From Chara braunii (taxonomy: Eukaryota > Streptophyta > Charophyceae > Charales > Characeae): 39,619 nt of DNA. The position numbers and the translations under genes were made by a program. The stretch lies in NCBI GenBank assembly GCA_003427395.1, contig BFEA01000367.1, forward strand, positions 1,599,791 to 1,639,409, in the 5' to 3' direction. This document shows, piece after piece, positions 18,567 to 29,256 of the stretch (within the stretch, counting starts at the first letter, position 1; every line of letters begins with the position of its first letter). The notes beneath the pieces are model-generated. The model saw only the letters and a program-made list of their open reading frames with translations, was not told the origin of the DNA and ran no database searches.

Positions 18567-20755
18567 ATGCAAAAGTTTTTAAATGCAGTCGCAGAGGTAA
18601 GTCGGTCGAGGATGTTTGCAGCGTTGTGGATCTCCTCCCAAATGAAGGCATGGTTGAACACCAATAACCTATTTGACTCAAAGGACCATTGGGCTGACAA
18701 AGGATTGGTTATTATCAGGGAAACACTAATTGTATCTTCACTAATGAAAGTTGCCCACTGGATGTGGAAAAAGCAAAAGCTCATCAGGCTTGTGGAGGAA
18801 GTTACGGTAGAGACGAATCTGGGCTAGGGCCCTTTCGCTGACTTATATTGGACAAACAAAAGAAAAAAAACTCTGCTCTAGCCTCCATAGAAGCTTTGCA
18901 GTCCCAAAAGCAAACACAATAGTTGAAGTGACTCAAATTACGAGGCATTGTGGACTACGATAGAATGACTAGATTAACATTCAAATCTTTAATTTTAAGT
19001 TAGGCTAAACCAGTAATAAGGGAACTCGTTCATCATTTTGATTAGAGGAGTCTCGCAACGGTGGATGATACAGACTTATGTGCCCATGCTAGAGATTCCT
19101 TTCGTGATATAGTGTCTACCCATAGGCCGTTTGATGACTTTGATACAAATTTTTCGCTTGAATCAGATTTCTGGGCCCGAACAAAAATTTGCATCCCCCT
19201 ACAAACAAAGGAAATGATGAAAGCTTCATTTACTGAAAGGGAACTTCACCTAGCAGTAAAACAGATGGCGAAGGGCAAATGCCCTGGTATTGACGGTCTC
19301 CCACTTGAGCTCTTTCTATGCTCTTGAGACGCCTTTGCCTCCTTTTTATGCCATATGTACAATAAAACCCTTCAAATGGGATCCCTCCCTAAAAGTTTCA
19401 TTAAGAGTTTCATTGCGCTCCTCTATAAAAAAATGTGACAAAAAAGAAGTCTACAACTACCGCCCTGTATCAGTTTTCAATGTCGTTTATAAGATACTCG
19501 CAAAAACCATAGCCCTGTGCCTAGCCTCGGCTCTCCCCCGCTTGGTGGTGTGAGGACAACGAACGCTTGTCAGGGGTCGGTTCATATTTGAGAATATCCT
19601 CACGACAATACAAACACTATAAGTTATTGGCTCGGAGAAGCGGAATGTTGTGGTGCTTCTCCTCAATATGGAGAACGCGTGGGATAAAGTCGGGTGGGCT
19701 TTTGTTTCCACCACTTTATCCAAGATGGGTTTCAGGGCCAATTTTTCCAATTGGGTGCTTGCAATATGTGCAAATATTAAGTCATCGGTTATGGTTAACG
19801 GTTATTTATCAGAGGATTTTTTCCTCACTCAGTCGTTGTGGCAAGGCTGTCCTTTGCCCCCCTGTTATTTGTTTTACAATTAGAAGTATTATTGGACAAT
19901 ATCAAATTTAATAACCAGATAGTAGGGTTGAGGCTCAACCCTTCTCTAGAGTGGAAAGGGGGAGCTATCGGAGATAATCTCACAGTGGCCTGCAAAAACT
20001 CCCTAGCCTCTCTATAGGAGCCGCGTAGGATTCTTGATGAGTACCCCGTTATCTCTGAAGCTTCCATAAATTGGTCCAAGTCTGTCTATCGTTTGCCTGA
20101 TCTTTTTTATTTGATGAGAGACTAGAGTCTCAGATTAATCCTGACTTAAAACTTAAAGAGGTTCATGGGAGTCCTGGTTTCTCTGTCGGACTGTTGAAAA
20201 ACCCGTGACCAACTTAGAGAGGTTCTTGAGAGTCATGGTTTCTCTGTCGAACAAGGTAATAACGAGGATTAACGACTGGTTACAAAACTATAATCGCTTT
20301 CTCTTCAGTAGCGCTTTGTGCTTTCGGTTGCGGCCTTCTCCATTCTATGGTTCCCCTCTCCATATGCTTACTGGGCACGGACGCCTACAAAGAAATCAAG
20401 TGGGTGGCGGGTAAATATTGATAGAAACCAGCAATGAATGAAGATAAATGTTTTATTAACAAGGTAGCCTGGGAGACCATCACTATGCAAAGGGATCAGG
20501 GTGACTTAGGCATCCTTGACCCCCGAAGCAAAACTGGGCCTTGCTAGCTAAATGAATCATAAAAGCATGCTTTGGCGATCCTTCTCAACTATAGATCCAG
20601 ATAGCAGAGCACATCTTGGGCAAAGAGTGAAACATCCCCGCTCCGAGAGAAGTTTGGCAATGTTGCATGCTATCCATGTTCCTAAACAACATAATTATAT
20701 CAAAGAATGGGTAACAACACTTAATTCATGAAAACCTAACAAAACCACAAAGCCT
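18567..20755 (+). pseudogene. LINE ORF2 reverse transcriptase region (degenerate)
   Basis: 18567-18827 is an open pre-RT segment (KDHWADKGLVIIRETL, LMKVAHWMWKKQKLIRL). After stops, IVDYDRMTRLTFKSLIL and VIRELVHHF match the segment before the RT. The RT follows in pieces: FTERELHLAVKQMAKGKCPG with IDGLPLELF (19061-19327), YRPVSVFNVVYKILAKTIA (to 19553), NMENAWDKVGWAFV (motif A), GYLSEDFFLTQSLWQGCPL (motif B) and PLLFVLQLEVLL. The YADD-type box reads AIGDNLTVAC (19964-19993), with Asp-Asp changed to Asp-Asn, so it is inactive. 20205-20755 gives the post-RT region (VAWETITMQRDQGDLGILDP, ALLAKWIIKACFGDP). At least five frame changes and many stops. The enzyme would perform target-primed reverse transcription. 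Confidence 0.75.
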
Positions 20756-21690
20756 AACATTGTTTATAAAATGAAAAAATAAAAACATTTATTTTTGACA
20801 CATAAAAGAGAGCGTTTTTAACTATTTCCCGAGAAAAAGTAAAAAATCAGGCAAAAAGTTTAGCGATTCTCAAAATGTGCAAGAAAATCCTTTCAAACAA
20901 AGTCCATGTTATAAGATTATAAGTCGTTCTCACTAGATTGGCAAAAAGCATAGCTCAAATAAGACAATGTTTAAGGCCTGCAAGGTGAACTCAAAAGATA
21001 TTAAAAAAAACAAGTTCAGTGAATACTCATTTATAAAACTATAAGTCGTTCTCAGCAGTTTGGAAAAAACCAAGCTCTGCAAAAACTGGTTTAGAGAACC
21101 AAATGAATATGAGTTGATTTTTAAGTTAACTTTAAAAACCTTGTCAAAACATATATGTTATGTAAAAGAAAAATTCAAACAACTTTTGCTTGGGGGACAT
21201 CTTAAAATTTTCAGCCAACCATGATTTAAAATCAGTAAATAAAAAAATATTTTAATAAAAAATACTAAAAAACAATATATTCGTCCATATATGAGATAAC
21301 ATATTCAAGCGAACGTATTCGTGAACAAAATAACATGCGTACGTGTTTGGAAAACCCCTTAATAAGTTCGTCACGCTACATATCTTATAAAACTATAAAT
21401 ATGATTTTTAAAGATAAACAAAAAATTGAGATATTTCAGTTCCTTAACAAATGGTGCTTTGCAAGGTAGTTATTTTTTGTTTAAAAACTTGCTTCTCTCC
21501 TCACCACTTCCAGTGGTTCTGAAAAAGTACTTTTCTATTCCTTTTCGCAGTTAATTTACTTCACATATAATTTTGTTCATGCAGGAGGCCTGGAAAATGT
21601 ACTATAAAAATCTTTAAAAATTTTCGTGCAAACCTCACAATTTTTTTTTAATAGGTTTTTACGAATCCTCTGTTTAACTTGTATGCTTGG
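20756..21690. other. AT-rich interruption inside the LINE, with internal repeat
   Basis: LINE protein similarity stops at about 20755 and resumes at about 21690. The interval is very A/T rich with no ORF. A ~45-bp string containing ATAAGTCGTTCTCA occurs at about 20918 and 21040, roughly 120 bp apart, as an imperfect tandem repeat. It may be a later insertion (a non-autonomous element) or a badly decayed LINE segment; no terminal repeats or TSD were found. Confidence 0.4.
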
Positions 21691-23135
21691 AAACACATTT
21701 GTCCACAGGCGCATACCCCTCCTGGTACGAAGCCGGAAATAACCAATCATAACCTGTTTGATAATATTTTTGTTTGTCTCCCTAATGGAGATCCCTTCCC
21801 AGCCAGAGGAGAAGCTGACAACTTTGATCGAGCTTGGATTTAAAATGGGGTGTCAAGAGTAAAGCAAATATGGGATAAGGGGTCAGAGGATTGAATATCA
21901 GATCAACGAATACTTGCTCTTCTCCGTCGCTTAAAAAATGTGATCGAAAACGTGGACAAATTGAAGTCAGCCTTGCCTACCGAGTGAACATCCAGACTGA
22001 AAGCATCAACTAAATATATTTTTGGGGCATGGATCCAACCGGAAGACGAGTCGAGAGTAAAGCAAATACAGGACGAGAGGTCAAAGGATTGAATCTCGGA
22101 TGAACATATACTCGCTCTCCTCTCTCGCTTGAAAAATGTGATCGAAAACGTAGACAAACTGAAGTCAACCTTGCCTACCGAGTGGACATCTTGACTGAAA
22201 GCATCAACTAAATATATTTTTGGAGCATGAATCCAACCGGAAGACGAGCTGAATCTGTTCTTGAAGGTGGTCGGACTTGAGGTTGAAAGAGGGATGAAGG
22301 TATAAGAATGACAAATAACCCCGATAAATAAAAAGAAATGCTTGTTGCGCTTTGTTGAAAAAAAAACTATATATACGACGTCGGGGCTAGCTGAACTTCG
22401 AGTCTGCCTCTACAATAATAAGCAAACGATTTATGTAGGGGAGGGTGTAAACTTTATTGTTGACCCCCTTCGCTATCGATGGGAGTGGCAGCCCAATGGC
22501 TCCTATACGAAGGATCCCACCCCCTTAAGCCTGTATAAGACGGAAATGGGGGTGAAATGACTACAATCGAGGATTGAGCACACCCCTCTCCGCATGGCCA
22601 TAGATAGATTGAGTAAGTTGAAGGGGTCTTATTGCAACCAGCCTAATTCACCTTCACTATGGAATATACTACGAAAGTTATCTTGTTAGAAACACGCAAG
22701 TTTGTTATTGATGCAATCCCTCCAGGAGGTTCCTACCGCTCAATGGTTGCGTCCCAGAAGCATGGGCATATCTTCTACATGCAGAAAATGCGATTGGGGC
22801 TGAGAACCCAATATCCATCTATAGCTTCAATGTCCTCTGGCCGATGAAGTCTGACTTTGGTGGTCCCAGATGTGGAATAGCTGGTCCAAAAACGTTTTCT
22901 CGTGGTCTGATGATTGGATGCTATATGCAACTCTCCCTGCCCCATGATCATGCCGTTATGCAGATGGGTAGGGGTATGTTGCCTCTGTCTGCAGGGGAGT
23001 GATAATGTATATCATCTGACATGCGAGCAACTCGGTCGTCTTCAAAGGCGAGAAGATCTCGGTTCAACAGCAAGAGCATCAGGTCCGAGGGAACATAATA
23101 CTTATAATCCTGACATATTGGAAAAAAAAGCATAA
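21691..23135 (+). pseudogene. LINE ORF2 C-terminal region with zinc-binding domain (degenerate)
   Basis: The frame resumes with LFDNIFVCLPNGDPFPARG, then a helical segment RLKNVIENVDKLKSALPTE, KYIFGAWIQPEDE and LNLFLKVVGLEVERGMKV. Further on, 22342-22560 gives an open piece (LAELRVCLYNNKQTIYVGEG). The end near 22750-22880 shows CRKCDWG with a following His and QCPLADEV and LWWSQMWNSW: the Cys-Cys-His-Cys pattern of the RT-associated zinc-binding domain. Stops are frequent, many at Trp positions (TGA for TGG). A 198-bp segment is duplicated in frame within it. Confidence 0.6.
21856..22251 (+). repeat. 198-bp in-frame tandem duplication in the LINE
   Basis: Two units, 21856-22053 and 22054-22251, match along their length. 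Three anchors (AGAGTAAAGCAAATA, TGATCGAAAACGT, ATCCAACCGGAAGACGAG) are all exactly 198 bp apart. That equals 66 codons, so the LINE frame is kept across the junction. The units have since diverged by scattered substitutions. Confidence 0.9.
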
Positions 23136-23536
23136 GACGCAAGGGGAAAGGCCACCCCTGGTTTCGCATAACTTGATCTTTGCTAGATCATTTGGTTTCA
23201 GACACACAAGATGACCATGTATCTTTCAAAAATTAGTTACTACAAAAGAAATACGTTTTAGGGGCATGTTTTCGACTTTGTTGTTAAGGATTATGTATGT
23301 GAGAGATTAAGGTTTTTCTTCCTCATTTTTATTTTGCTTTCATGTTTAAATTTTTAAGAAGTAATCAGATAGGAATGAGACACCGGACCCGGTTTCAAGT
23401 TTAGAATGACCTTTTTGGCCCCGTGATTGGGTAATGGCCCCAGATTTACTCGGTCGAATTGTGAGGTTCCCGACCTTTTTCCTATATTTTTGAAATAAAA
23501 TTTCTATGCTTTTCAAAAAAAAAAGGAAAAAAAATT

Positions 23537-24258
23537 CATTCAGGAGTGCGCTTTGCCACATTACACTCCCGACTTGGGGCGCTCTCCGATTTGGAGGCCA
23601 GGAGGCGCACTTGAGATAGAGACTGTCCAACATGTGGCGACAAAAACTGCGCGGAAAATGCTTGTCCGCGCACGAGTTCTCCGGTCAAAACATAGGCCTC
23701 TGCAAGAGGTATCCCAAAAATTGTCTTTTACAGGCGAGAGGCTTAAGCGATTTCGAGAGTGCTCTCGAGAGCCACATTCAAACAGCTCTCGAATTCAATC
23801 TGACAGGTTGAACTCAAGAGCTGTTGTGGCGATGCTGCACTCTCGAAAATGGTTAAGTCGGGAGTAGTGTGGCGAGGCCCTATAGGCCTCGCCACACTAC
23901 TCCCAACTTGGAGAAAAAAGGTAATTTTCAGGAGTGCGTTATCGCCACATCAACTCCCGACTTGGAGATGTCAGAGTGCATTTGGGAGTAATCAAACATG
24001 TGCGTTCGAGAGCACTCCCGAAACAGCTAGGGACTCCCGCCTGCAAATGGTCATTTTCGGTAGACCTTACACGGAGGCCCATATTTCAACGAGAGAACTC
24101 GTGAGGTGATCTGCTGCAGACAAGCAGTATCCTCCCATTTTTCGTCGCCACATGCTGGACAGTGTTGGACAGTGCTCTCAAGAGTGCGCCTCATGGCCTC
24201 CAAATCGGAGAGCACCCGAAGTTGAGAGTGCAATGTGGCAAAGCACACTCCCGAATTG
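23537..24258. mobile_element. Foldback element (full-length inverted repeat)
   Basis: The left half (from TTCAGGAGTGCGCTTTGCCA, 23539) and the reverse complement of the right half (to GCACACTCCCGAA, ~24255) align from end to end. Shared strings in the same order include CTCTCCGATTTGGAGGCCA, ACTGTCCAACA, ATGTGGCGAC, ACGAGTTCT, CAGGCG.GAG and GAGTGCTCTCGA. They meet at the centre 23855-23909. It therefore looks like one ~720-bp imperfect hairpin with no unique interior and no ORF. It sits immediately after the A-rich end of the LINE. A related string (CCACACTACTCC.AACTTGG) also occurs at about 11652. Confidence 0.75.
23855..23909. repeat. Central near-perfect palindrome of the foldback
   Basis: Arms of 25 bp (23855-23879 and 23885-23909) pair with a single mismatch around CTATA. 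It contains GTGTGGCGAGGCC and its complement. It is the hairpin tip of the larger foldback. Confidence 0.9.
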
Positions 24259-24334
24259 ATTTTCATGTCTTTTGACGTTCGGGAGTACTCCATAATTTTT
24301 CATGTCAAGACTTCCGTTTCTACCCTCCTCTCTC

Positions 24335-24599
24335 TCTCTCTCTCAATTTGCTCCCCTGATACCCTTTCCCCAATGAAACGTGCTAGAATCTCAATGAATC
24401 TTTTGCTAAAAAGCGAAAAGATGCATTTAGGCGCCATGCCACTCTCCCCGTGGTGCAACTCCTTTCTCCCCGATCCTGCCTCCTTCCCACTAATCCCAAA
24501 TTTCGATGCCGCAATTAGATTCGCCTTGTTCCATAACCCCAAGTTATATTCTTCCCTCACCTGTTTTAGCAGGGTCGATCGGGCTGTCACGACGTCCAC
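24335..24599 (-). other. Open minus-strand frame crossing the edge of arm 1, product unknown
   Basis: From about 24599 down to 24335 the minus strand is open. It reads VREEYNLGLWNKANLIAASK within arm 1 and continues outside it as FGISGKEAGSGRKELHHGE and APKCIFSLFSKRFIEILARF. The same peptide start recurs in the other arms. Amino-acid composition is protein-like and an AACAG/GTGAGG string near its start looks like a 5' splice site. No family is recognised. It could be a captured gene fragment within a foldback element, or chance. Confidence 0.25.
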
Positions 24600-25666
24600 T
24601 CACTTTATCTCCTTCTTTCAAGACATCGTCACGCAGCACCTCTCCTTCGCATCTTGAAATCTACTCACTAATACTAAAAACTAACGTCGTACTCTTACTC
24701 GCCTATATCGAAAACCTCTAAAACCAGCCTTCACTCACCCGTTTTCATGAAGAAACGTGAGAGCTAACCGACTCTTACTTCCACTATCCCCAACGCATCT
24801 CCCTCCTCCGCGCGAGATGCGTTGGGGATAGTGGAAGTAAGAGTCGGTTAGCTCTCCCGTTTCTTCATGAAAACGGGCAAGTGAAGGCTCGTTTTAGAGG
24901 TTTTCGATATAGGCGAGTAAGAGTATGAGGTTAGTTTTTAGTATTGGTGAGTAGATTCCAAGATGCGAAGGAGAGGTGCTACGTGATGATGTCTTGAAAG
25001 AAGGAGATAAAGTGAGTGGACGTCGTGACAGCCCGACCGACCTTGCTAAAACGGGTGAGGGAAGAATATAACTTGGGGTTATGGAACAAGGCGAATCTAG
25101 GGGAGATGCGTTGGGGATAGTGGAAGTAAGAGTCGGTTAGCTCTCCCGTTTCTTCATGAAAACGAGCAATTGAAGGCTCGTTTTAGAGGTTTTTGATATA
25201 GGCGAGTAAGAGTATGAGGTTAGTTTTTAGTATTAGTGAGTAGATTTCAAGATGCGAAGGAGAGGTGCTGCGTGACGATGTCTTGAAAAAAGGAGATAAA
25301 GTGAGTGGACGTCGTGACAGCGCGACCGACCTTGCTAAAACGGGTGAGGGAAGTATATAACTTGGGGTTATGGAACAAGGCGAATCTAATTGCGGCATCA
25401 AAGCCTTGTTCCATAACCCCAAGTTATATTCTTCCCTCACCCGTTTTAGCAAGGTCGGTCGGGCTGTCACGACGTCCACTCACTTTATCTCCTTCTTTCA
25501 AGACATCGTCACGCAGCACCTCTCCTTCGCATCTTGAAATCTACCCACTAATACTGAAAACTGACCTCATATTCTTACTCGCCTATATCGAAAACCTCTA
25601 AAACGAGCCTTCACTTGCCCGTTTTCATGAAGAAACGGGAGAGCTAACCGACTCTTACTTCCACTA
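24501..25666. repeat. Four ~290-bp arms in order + - - + (double palindrome)
   Basis: Arm 1 (24501-24801, +) and arm 2 (24814-25099, -) are reverse complements with a 12-bp spacer. Arm 3 (25103-25402, -) repeats arm 2 directly, 289 bp later. Arm 4 (25403-25666, +) is the reverse complement of arm 3 with essentially no spacer. Shared strings include GAGATGCGTTGGGGATAGTG, AGAGTCGGTTAGCTCTCCCG and TAACTTGGGGTTATGGAAC. Similarity is high by eye. A diverged echo (GAAACGAGAGAGCTA) appears near 25760. Assembly artefacts are possible in such DNA. Confidence 0.85.
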
Positions 25667-28070
25667 ACTCTCGTCCTTATCCGACGACAGATTCGGGTTC
25701 GTGAGGCCTAAAAACCTATGTCTAACACTTTGTCCTGCCCGATTTCGTTAAGAAACGAGAGAGCTACAAAGTTTTAGCTCCGCCATACCCTCTCCTTCAC
25801 CACCTTGATTCCCAAACGCATCTGGCGTTAAACAACGTCAGGTTCATTTCGCCTCCTTTTCACTTGTTTTCGTCTGTCGCTCCACTGCCTTCTCGTTCAC
25901 TACCGCTAACGCCGCGCCTGGAAGTCTTAGCGACTCACTCCTTTCGCCCCGACAGTCCCGACCGCTCTGCTGTTCTGCCTTTCTGTGCCTTCTGTCCCAC
26001 TTCCTCGGCTCTCCTCTCGACTATGCGCTAACCCAAATCTCAAAGGCGATAACTGCTGCCAACTACCCTCTTGCATTTTCTGGTCCGACAAGCACCCAGC
26101 TCATCTCGGCATGCTCGTCCACTCCAAACTTGCTGAGGGAAACTTTGGATGGAGCCAGCTTCTGGGTGGCTCGATGGCTCTTTGCCCCAGACTCTGCCAC
26201 ACTTTCCTCCTGGTCTTCTCCTGGTCCGCCTGCTTCAAATAGACCCCGCCACTCCTTCGACTTGTCAGCAGACAAGCCCCACTCAGGCTTCTCATAGCAG
26301 GCTGCGGGGCCAAGGGCGTGGGTCTCCTATGTGCCTAAGCGCGGGTTTATGTGAAGCGGTCCGGCGCAGATCTCGGTGGTAGTAGCAAATATTGAATCAT
26401 TATGAGGACTTTTCAAAATCAAGGTGGGAAGGGGGGGGGTTTCCGCGGACTGGCTGCAGTGCCCTGTCCGCGGCTCCTGCTGTCAGGTCCTGGGCTGCTC
26501 TGCTCAGGCAGAGCTCTCCATCTCCCGGGGTCCCAATGGGCAGGCTTCACACACAGGCCTCTCATAGCCAATCGTGGAATCGGCGGGCGCGGCCCTGGTG
26601 GTGCAACCCCTGGTGCACATCTTGGGGGTGGTAGCGGAGCTTCAAAAGACCGAAATAGGGGCGGCTTCTACGTGCCCGGCCCCGCTGCGACGTGCAGCTT
26701 CCACCGTGGGATGCACGTTCCACTGTGCCCAGGCATATCCCATCATCTTTTCAGGTCCCGATGACATACTCACACTCACTCCTCTCACGGCAGACCGTGG
26801 GCAATAGGCCGGACACCCACAATGGCCCCCGACGCCCAAGCTTCTTTGCTTGTGGTCAGTCACCCACCAGCTCGCACGCACGTCGAGCTCCTCAGTCCGC
26901 GCTTCAAGGTAGTTAGGATAGAGGATTTTGCTGTCCCCTCGAACATGCAGGAACCCGTAGGTCAACCAAGGGAGGCGCGCACTCAAGGTCCTCGACCATC
27001 GCGGCGGCCTCCATATTCGGCGTCGCATCTGAGTCAAGGAGTACGAAGCAAAATAATAATAGTACAAAAATAATAAAATATTTAAAACTTTTAATCGTCA
27101 GAATATGGCAAACGGGGGAAAACGAAACCGCTAGCATCGTTCCGTCGCCGCCGATGGCAAAACCAACGGGGATAGCCCAACCGGCCCCTCAACCCCTCGG
27201 TCCCTCCACGCTACCCTGATATCCTCACGCCGTTGCTGCTCATTCTCGATCCGCGAATCTCTTTGATGAAAGTTCAATGTTGTAACCAATAGTACTAGAC
27301 CCAAGGCTCGGTCTAGTGTTGCCGGACACCTAAATAAGCGGGTATTGCGAGACGCGAAACATTTTCCAAAATCACGTTGTTGTCGATGTCGTCCTTCGCA
27401 CGTACGCACAGGTCACAGGCAAGTGCATCAATCAAGAGACAAAATCTTTTTAATCCCTGTTTAATCAGAAAAAATACTTGGTCGGCGATCACGCTGGCTC
27501 TTCAATCATCAACAATTAAAAAGATCACGCACGCCTCAAATTTGCGCGCCCACACACTCTCTGGTCTAGTCAACCATCCAGTCAACGTGAATCACAGACA
27601 CAGCTGCGCCTCGCGTGGTATGCCTAAACTTTAGACCAAACATATTGAATTTCTCTGTTGCTTGCAAAAACCAGGGCGGATACCCTTGTAAGGGTATTCG
27701 CGCCGACACCGCATCTTGATGATATATAATTATGGAGCGAGGCGGGGCGGGGTGGGGCAGTGTGGGCACGTGGCAGCCTTGGCGCTTGCGCGCACGCATC
27801 GTGACAACGCTTTTCTTTTTCGCCACGTGTAGCTCTCGGCTGACCCTACTGCTTTTGCTGCTGTTTCCCGTCTTTCAGTTTGAAAAGTGGTTCAAATCCC
27901 GCTATCGGGATGACACCTTTTTTCTAGACTTGTGGGATGAGGTGGGTAGGAGCGGGGACTGTTCCCGCTTTGATACCAGTATGACGGACTCGCCGGGATG
28001 GCGGTCCATCAAGGTGGAGATGAAGGGGATGAGGGTGACCGAGATGGAGATGGAGCTGGAAGGGACAGCG
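25667..28070. other. Unassigned interval before the gypsy element
   Basis: Many short overlapping ORFs on both strands (for example 26402-26764 plus, 26642-27067 minus, 27732-28208 plus), none with a recognisable motif. One of them runs straight into the LTR. The DNA is GC-rich from 26.2 to 27.1 kb. No repeat structure beyond the diverged arm echo near 25760 was seen. GTGGTTCAAATCCCGC at about 27881 resembles a tRNA B box but has no A box before it. Confidence 0.4.
27961..27978 (-). other. Primer-binding-site-like string on the minus strand
   Basis: The minus strand reads TGGTATCAAAGCGGGAAC. LTR retrotransposons primed by initiator tRNA-Met often begin their primer-binding site with TGGTATCA.AGC. 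If real, it would mark an older minus-strand element whose 5' LTR was split by the gypsy insertion at 28071. No supporting coding region was found. Confidence 0.25.
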
Positions 28071-28615
28071 TGTGATAAGCCAGGACCCGTACTCAGCGGT
28101 TTCCCGTACCCTTCAGAAAAAATCCCACGTAAGGCCTCGGAGTACAGGCTCTGGATAATTGGGAAGAACGGGGTTTTTTGTTCTCTTTCTTTCCTCTTCT
28201 TTCTTTGAAAAAGGGACCGGTCTCGCTTGACCGGTTAGCGGCCAAGCCAAGAAATTCAAGAAATGGTTGGGGATTTAATTTAGCGGGAGTAGGATTTTTG
28301 ATTTTTTGCGTGCGCCGCTGTTTTCGAATTTTTATGCGCCGCGTAAACCCGTTCTCCCTTCTGCATGTCTCTTCGTCTTCCCTCTAAGCTAAGTCCGATC
28401 CCCTACTTCTCCTTTCCCTGCGAATGATTGGCTGTCTGATTGGGATGGTCGGGGCAATGTGGTGGCCGCGGGAAGCGCACCCCACTTGGACGACCACCCC
28501 AATCACGCAGACCATTCGACTCGCCTCCTTCGATTCCTCTGGAAACTTCTACCCTTCCTTTGTCTTGCTCATCTACACCCCGTGCTTTGCGCAGCCTCCC
28601 CACCGCCTTCCGCGC

Positions 28616-28621
28616 TATAAA
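28616..28621 (+). promoter_or_regulatory. TATA box in 5' LTR
   Basis: CTATAAATTC in a GC-rich context, conserved at the same LTR position in the 3' copy (38972). It is the likely core promoter; the transcript start would be ~30 bp downstream in the C/T-rich stretch. Confidence 0.55.
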
Positions 28622-29163
28622 TTCTTGCAAACACTTCCTCTCACTCTCTTTGATCTCGGCTGCAAGCTGCACAAGCTATGCGCGAAGCCCGCGGCGCCGG
28701 AAAGGCTCGACGTGCCCCGTGGTGGGCGAAGTGATGGCGGGTGGCGGAGTTAGAGGTGGACTTGGAGTGAGGCAGTCGGAGGGACGGAGCGGTGGTGGAG
28801 ATCACACGCCGACAGCAGTAGGGCCTTGTGGCTATGGTTTGTCGGTGATCGTGATGCACCGGTTCGAGATTGGGCCCAAAGTGGCCAGTCGTGAGAATTC
28901 TATATTTTTAAGACGAAGTTTTTTCTCCATTGATGCTTTGTCCCCGTGTGATGTGTGCAAGTTCCCGAGTGTGGGGACAATGTATGGTATGCCTTCTCGG
29001 TTATGGAAGTCTATGGATGTTGAATGTTTTAGTAACAGCGGATGACCATAGGGTACCGAGTGTTGATTGCTAACATGAGTGCATGAATGAGTCGGTCCTT
29101 TCCGTCTCCCTTCCTGTTTCTTGATTAATTGTCCTTAACCCGCGCGAGTGTGTGTGTGATACG

Positions 29164-29167
<4 letters not shown>

Positions 29168-29253
<86 letters not shown>
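29168..29253. repeat. (TC)n microsatellite inside the 5' LTR
   Basis: About 43 TC units. The same position in the 3' LTR (39537 to the window end) also carries (TC)n, so the tract belongs to the element. Confidence 0.95.

Positions 29254-29256
<3 letters not shown>

Larger units (their letters stand above)
16664..23540 (+). mobile_element. Decayed L1-like LINE, interrupted, no visible endonuclease
   Basis: In + strand order: a GC-rich N-terminal piece, an ORF1-type RNA-binding region with a zinc knuckle, a basic linker, an RT region, a post-RT region, an AT-rich interruption (about 20760-21690), and a C-terminal zinc-binding region ending near 23133. Then come a ~400-bp 3' untranslated region and an A-rich end at 23515-23538. 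This is the layout of plant L1-type LINEs, except that the ~230-residue APE endonuclease expected between ORF1 and RT is missing: only ~200 unassigned bp lie between 18345 and 18566. Stops and frameshifts are frequent throughout. The 5' end adjoins the assembly gap. No TSD was established. Confidence 0.75.

Noticed and set aside
26402-27067. Host exon on either strand
   Set aside because: Moderate open frames in GC-rich DNA with no recognisable domain; not enough to call.
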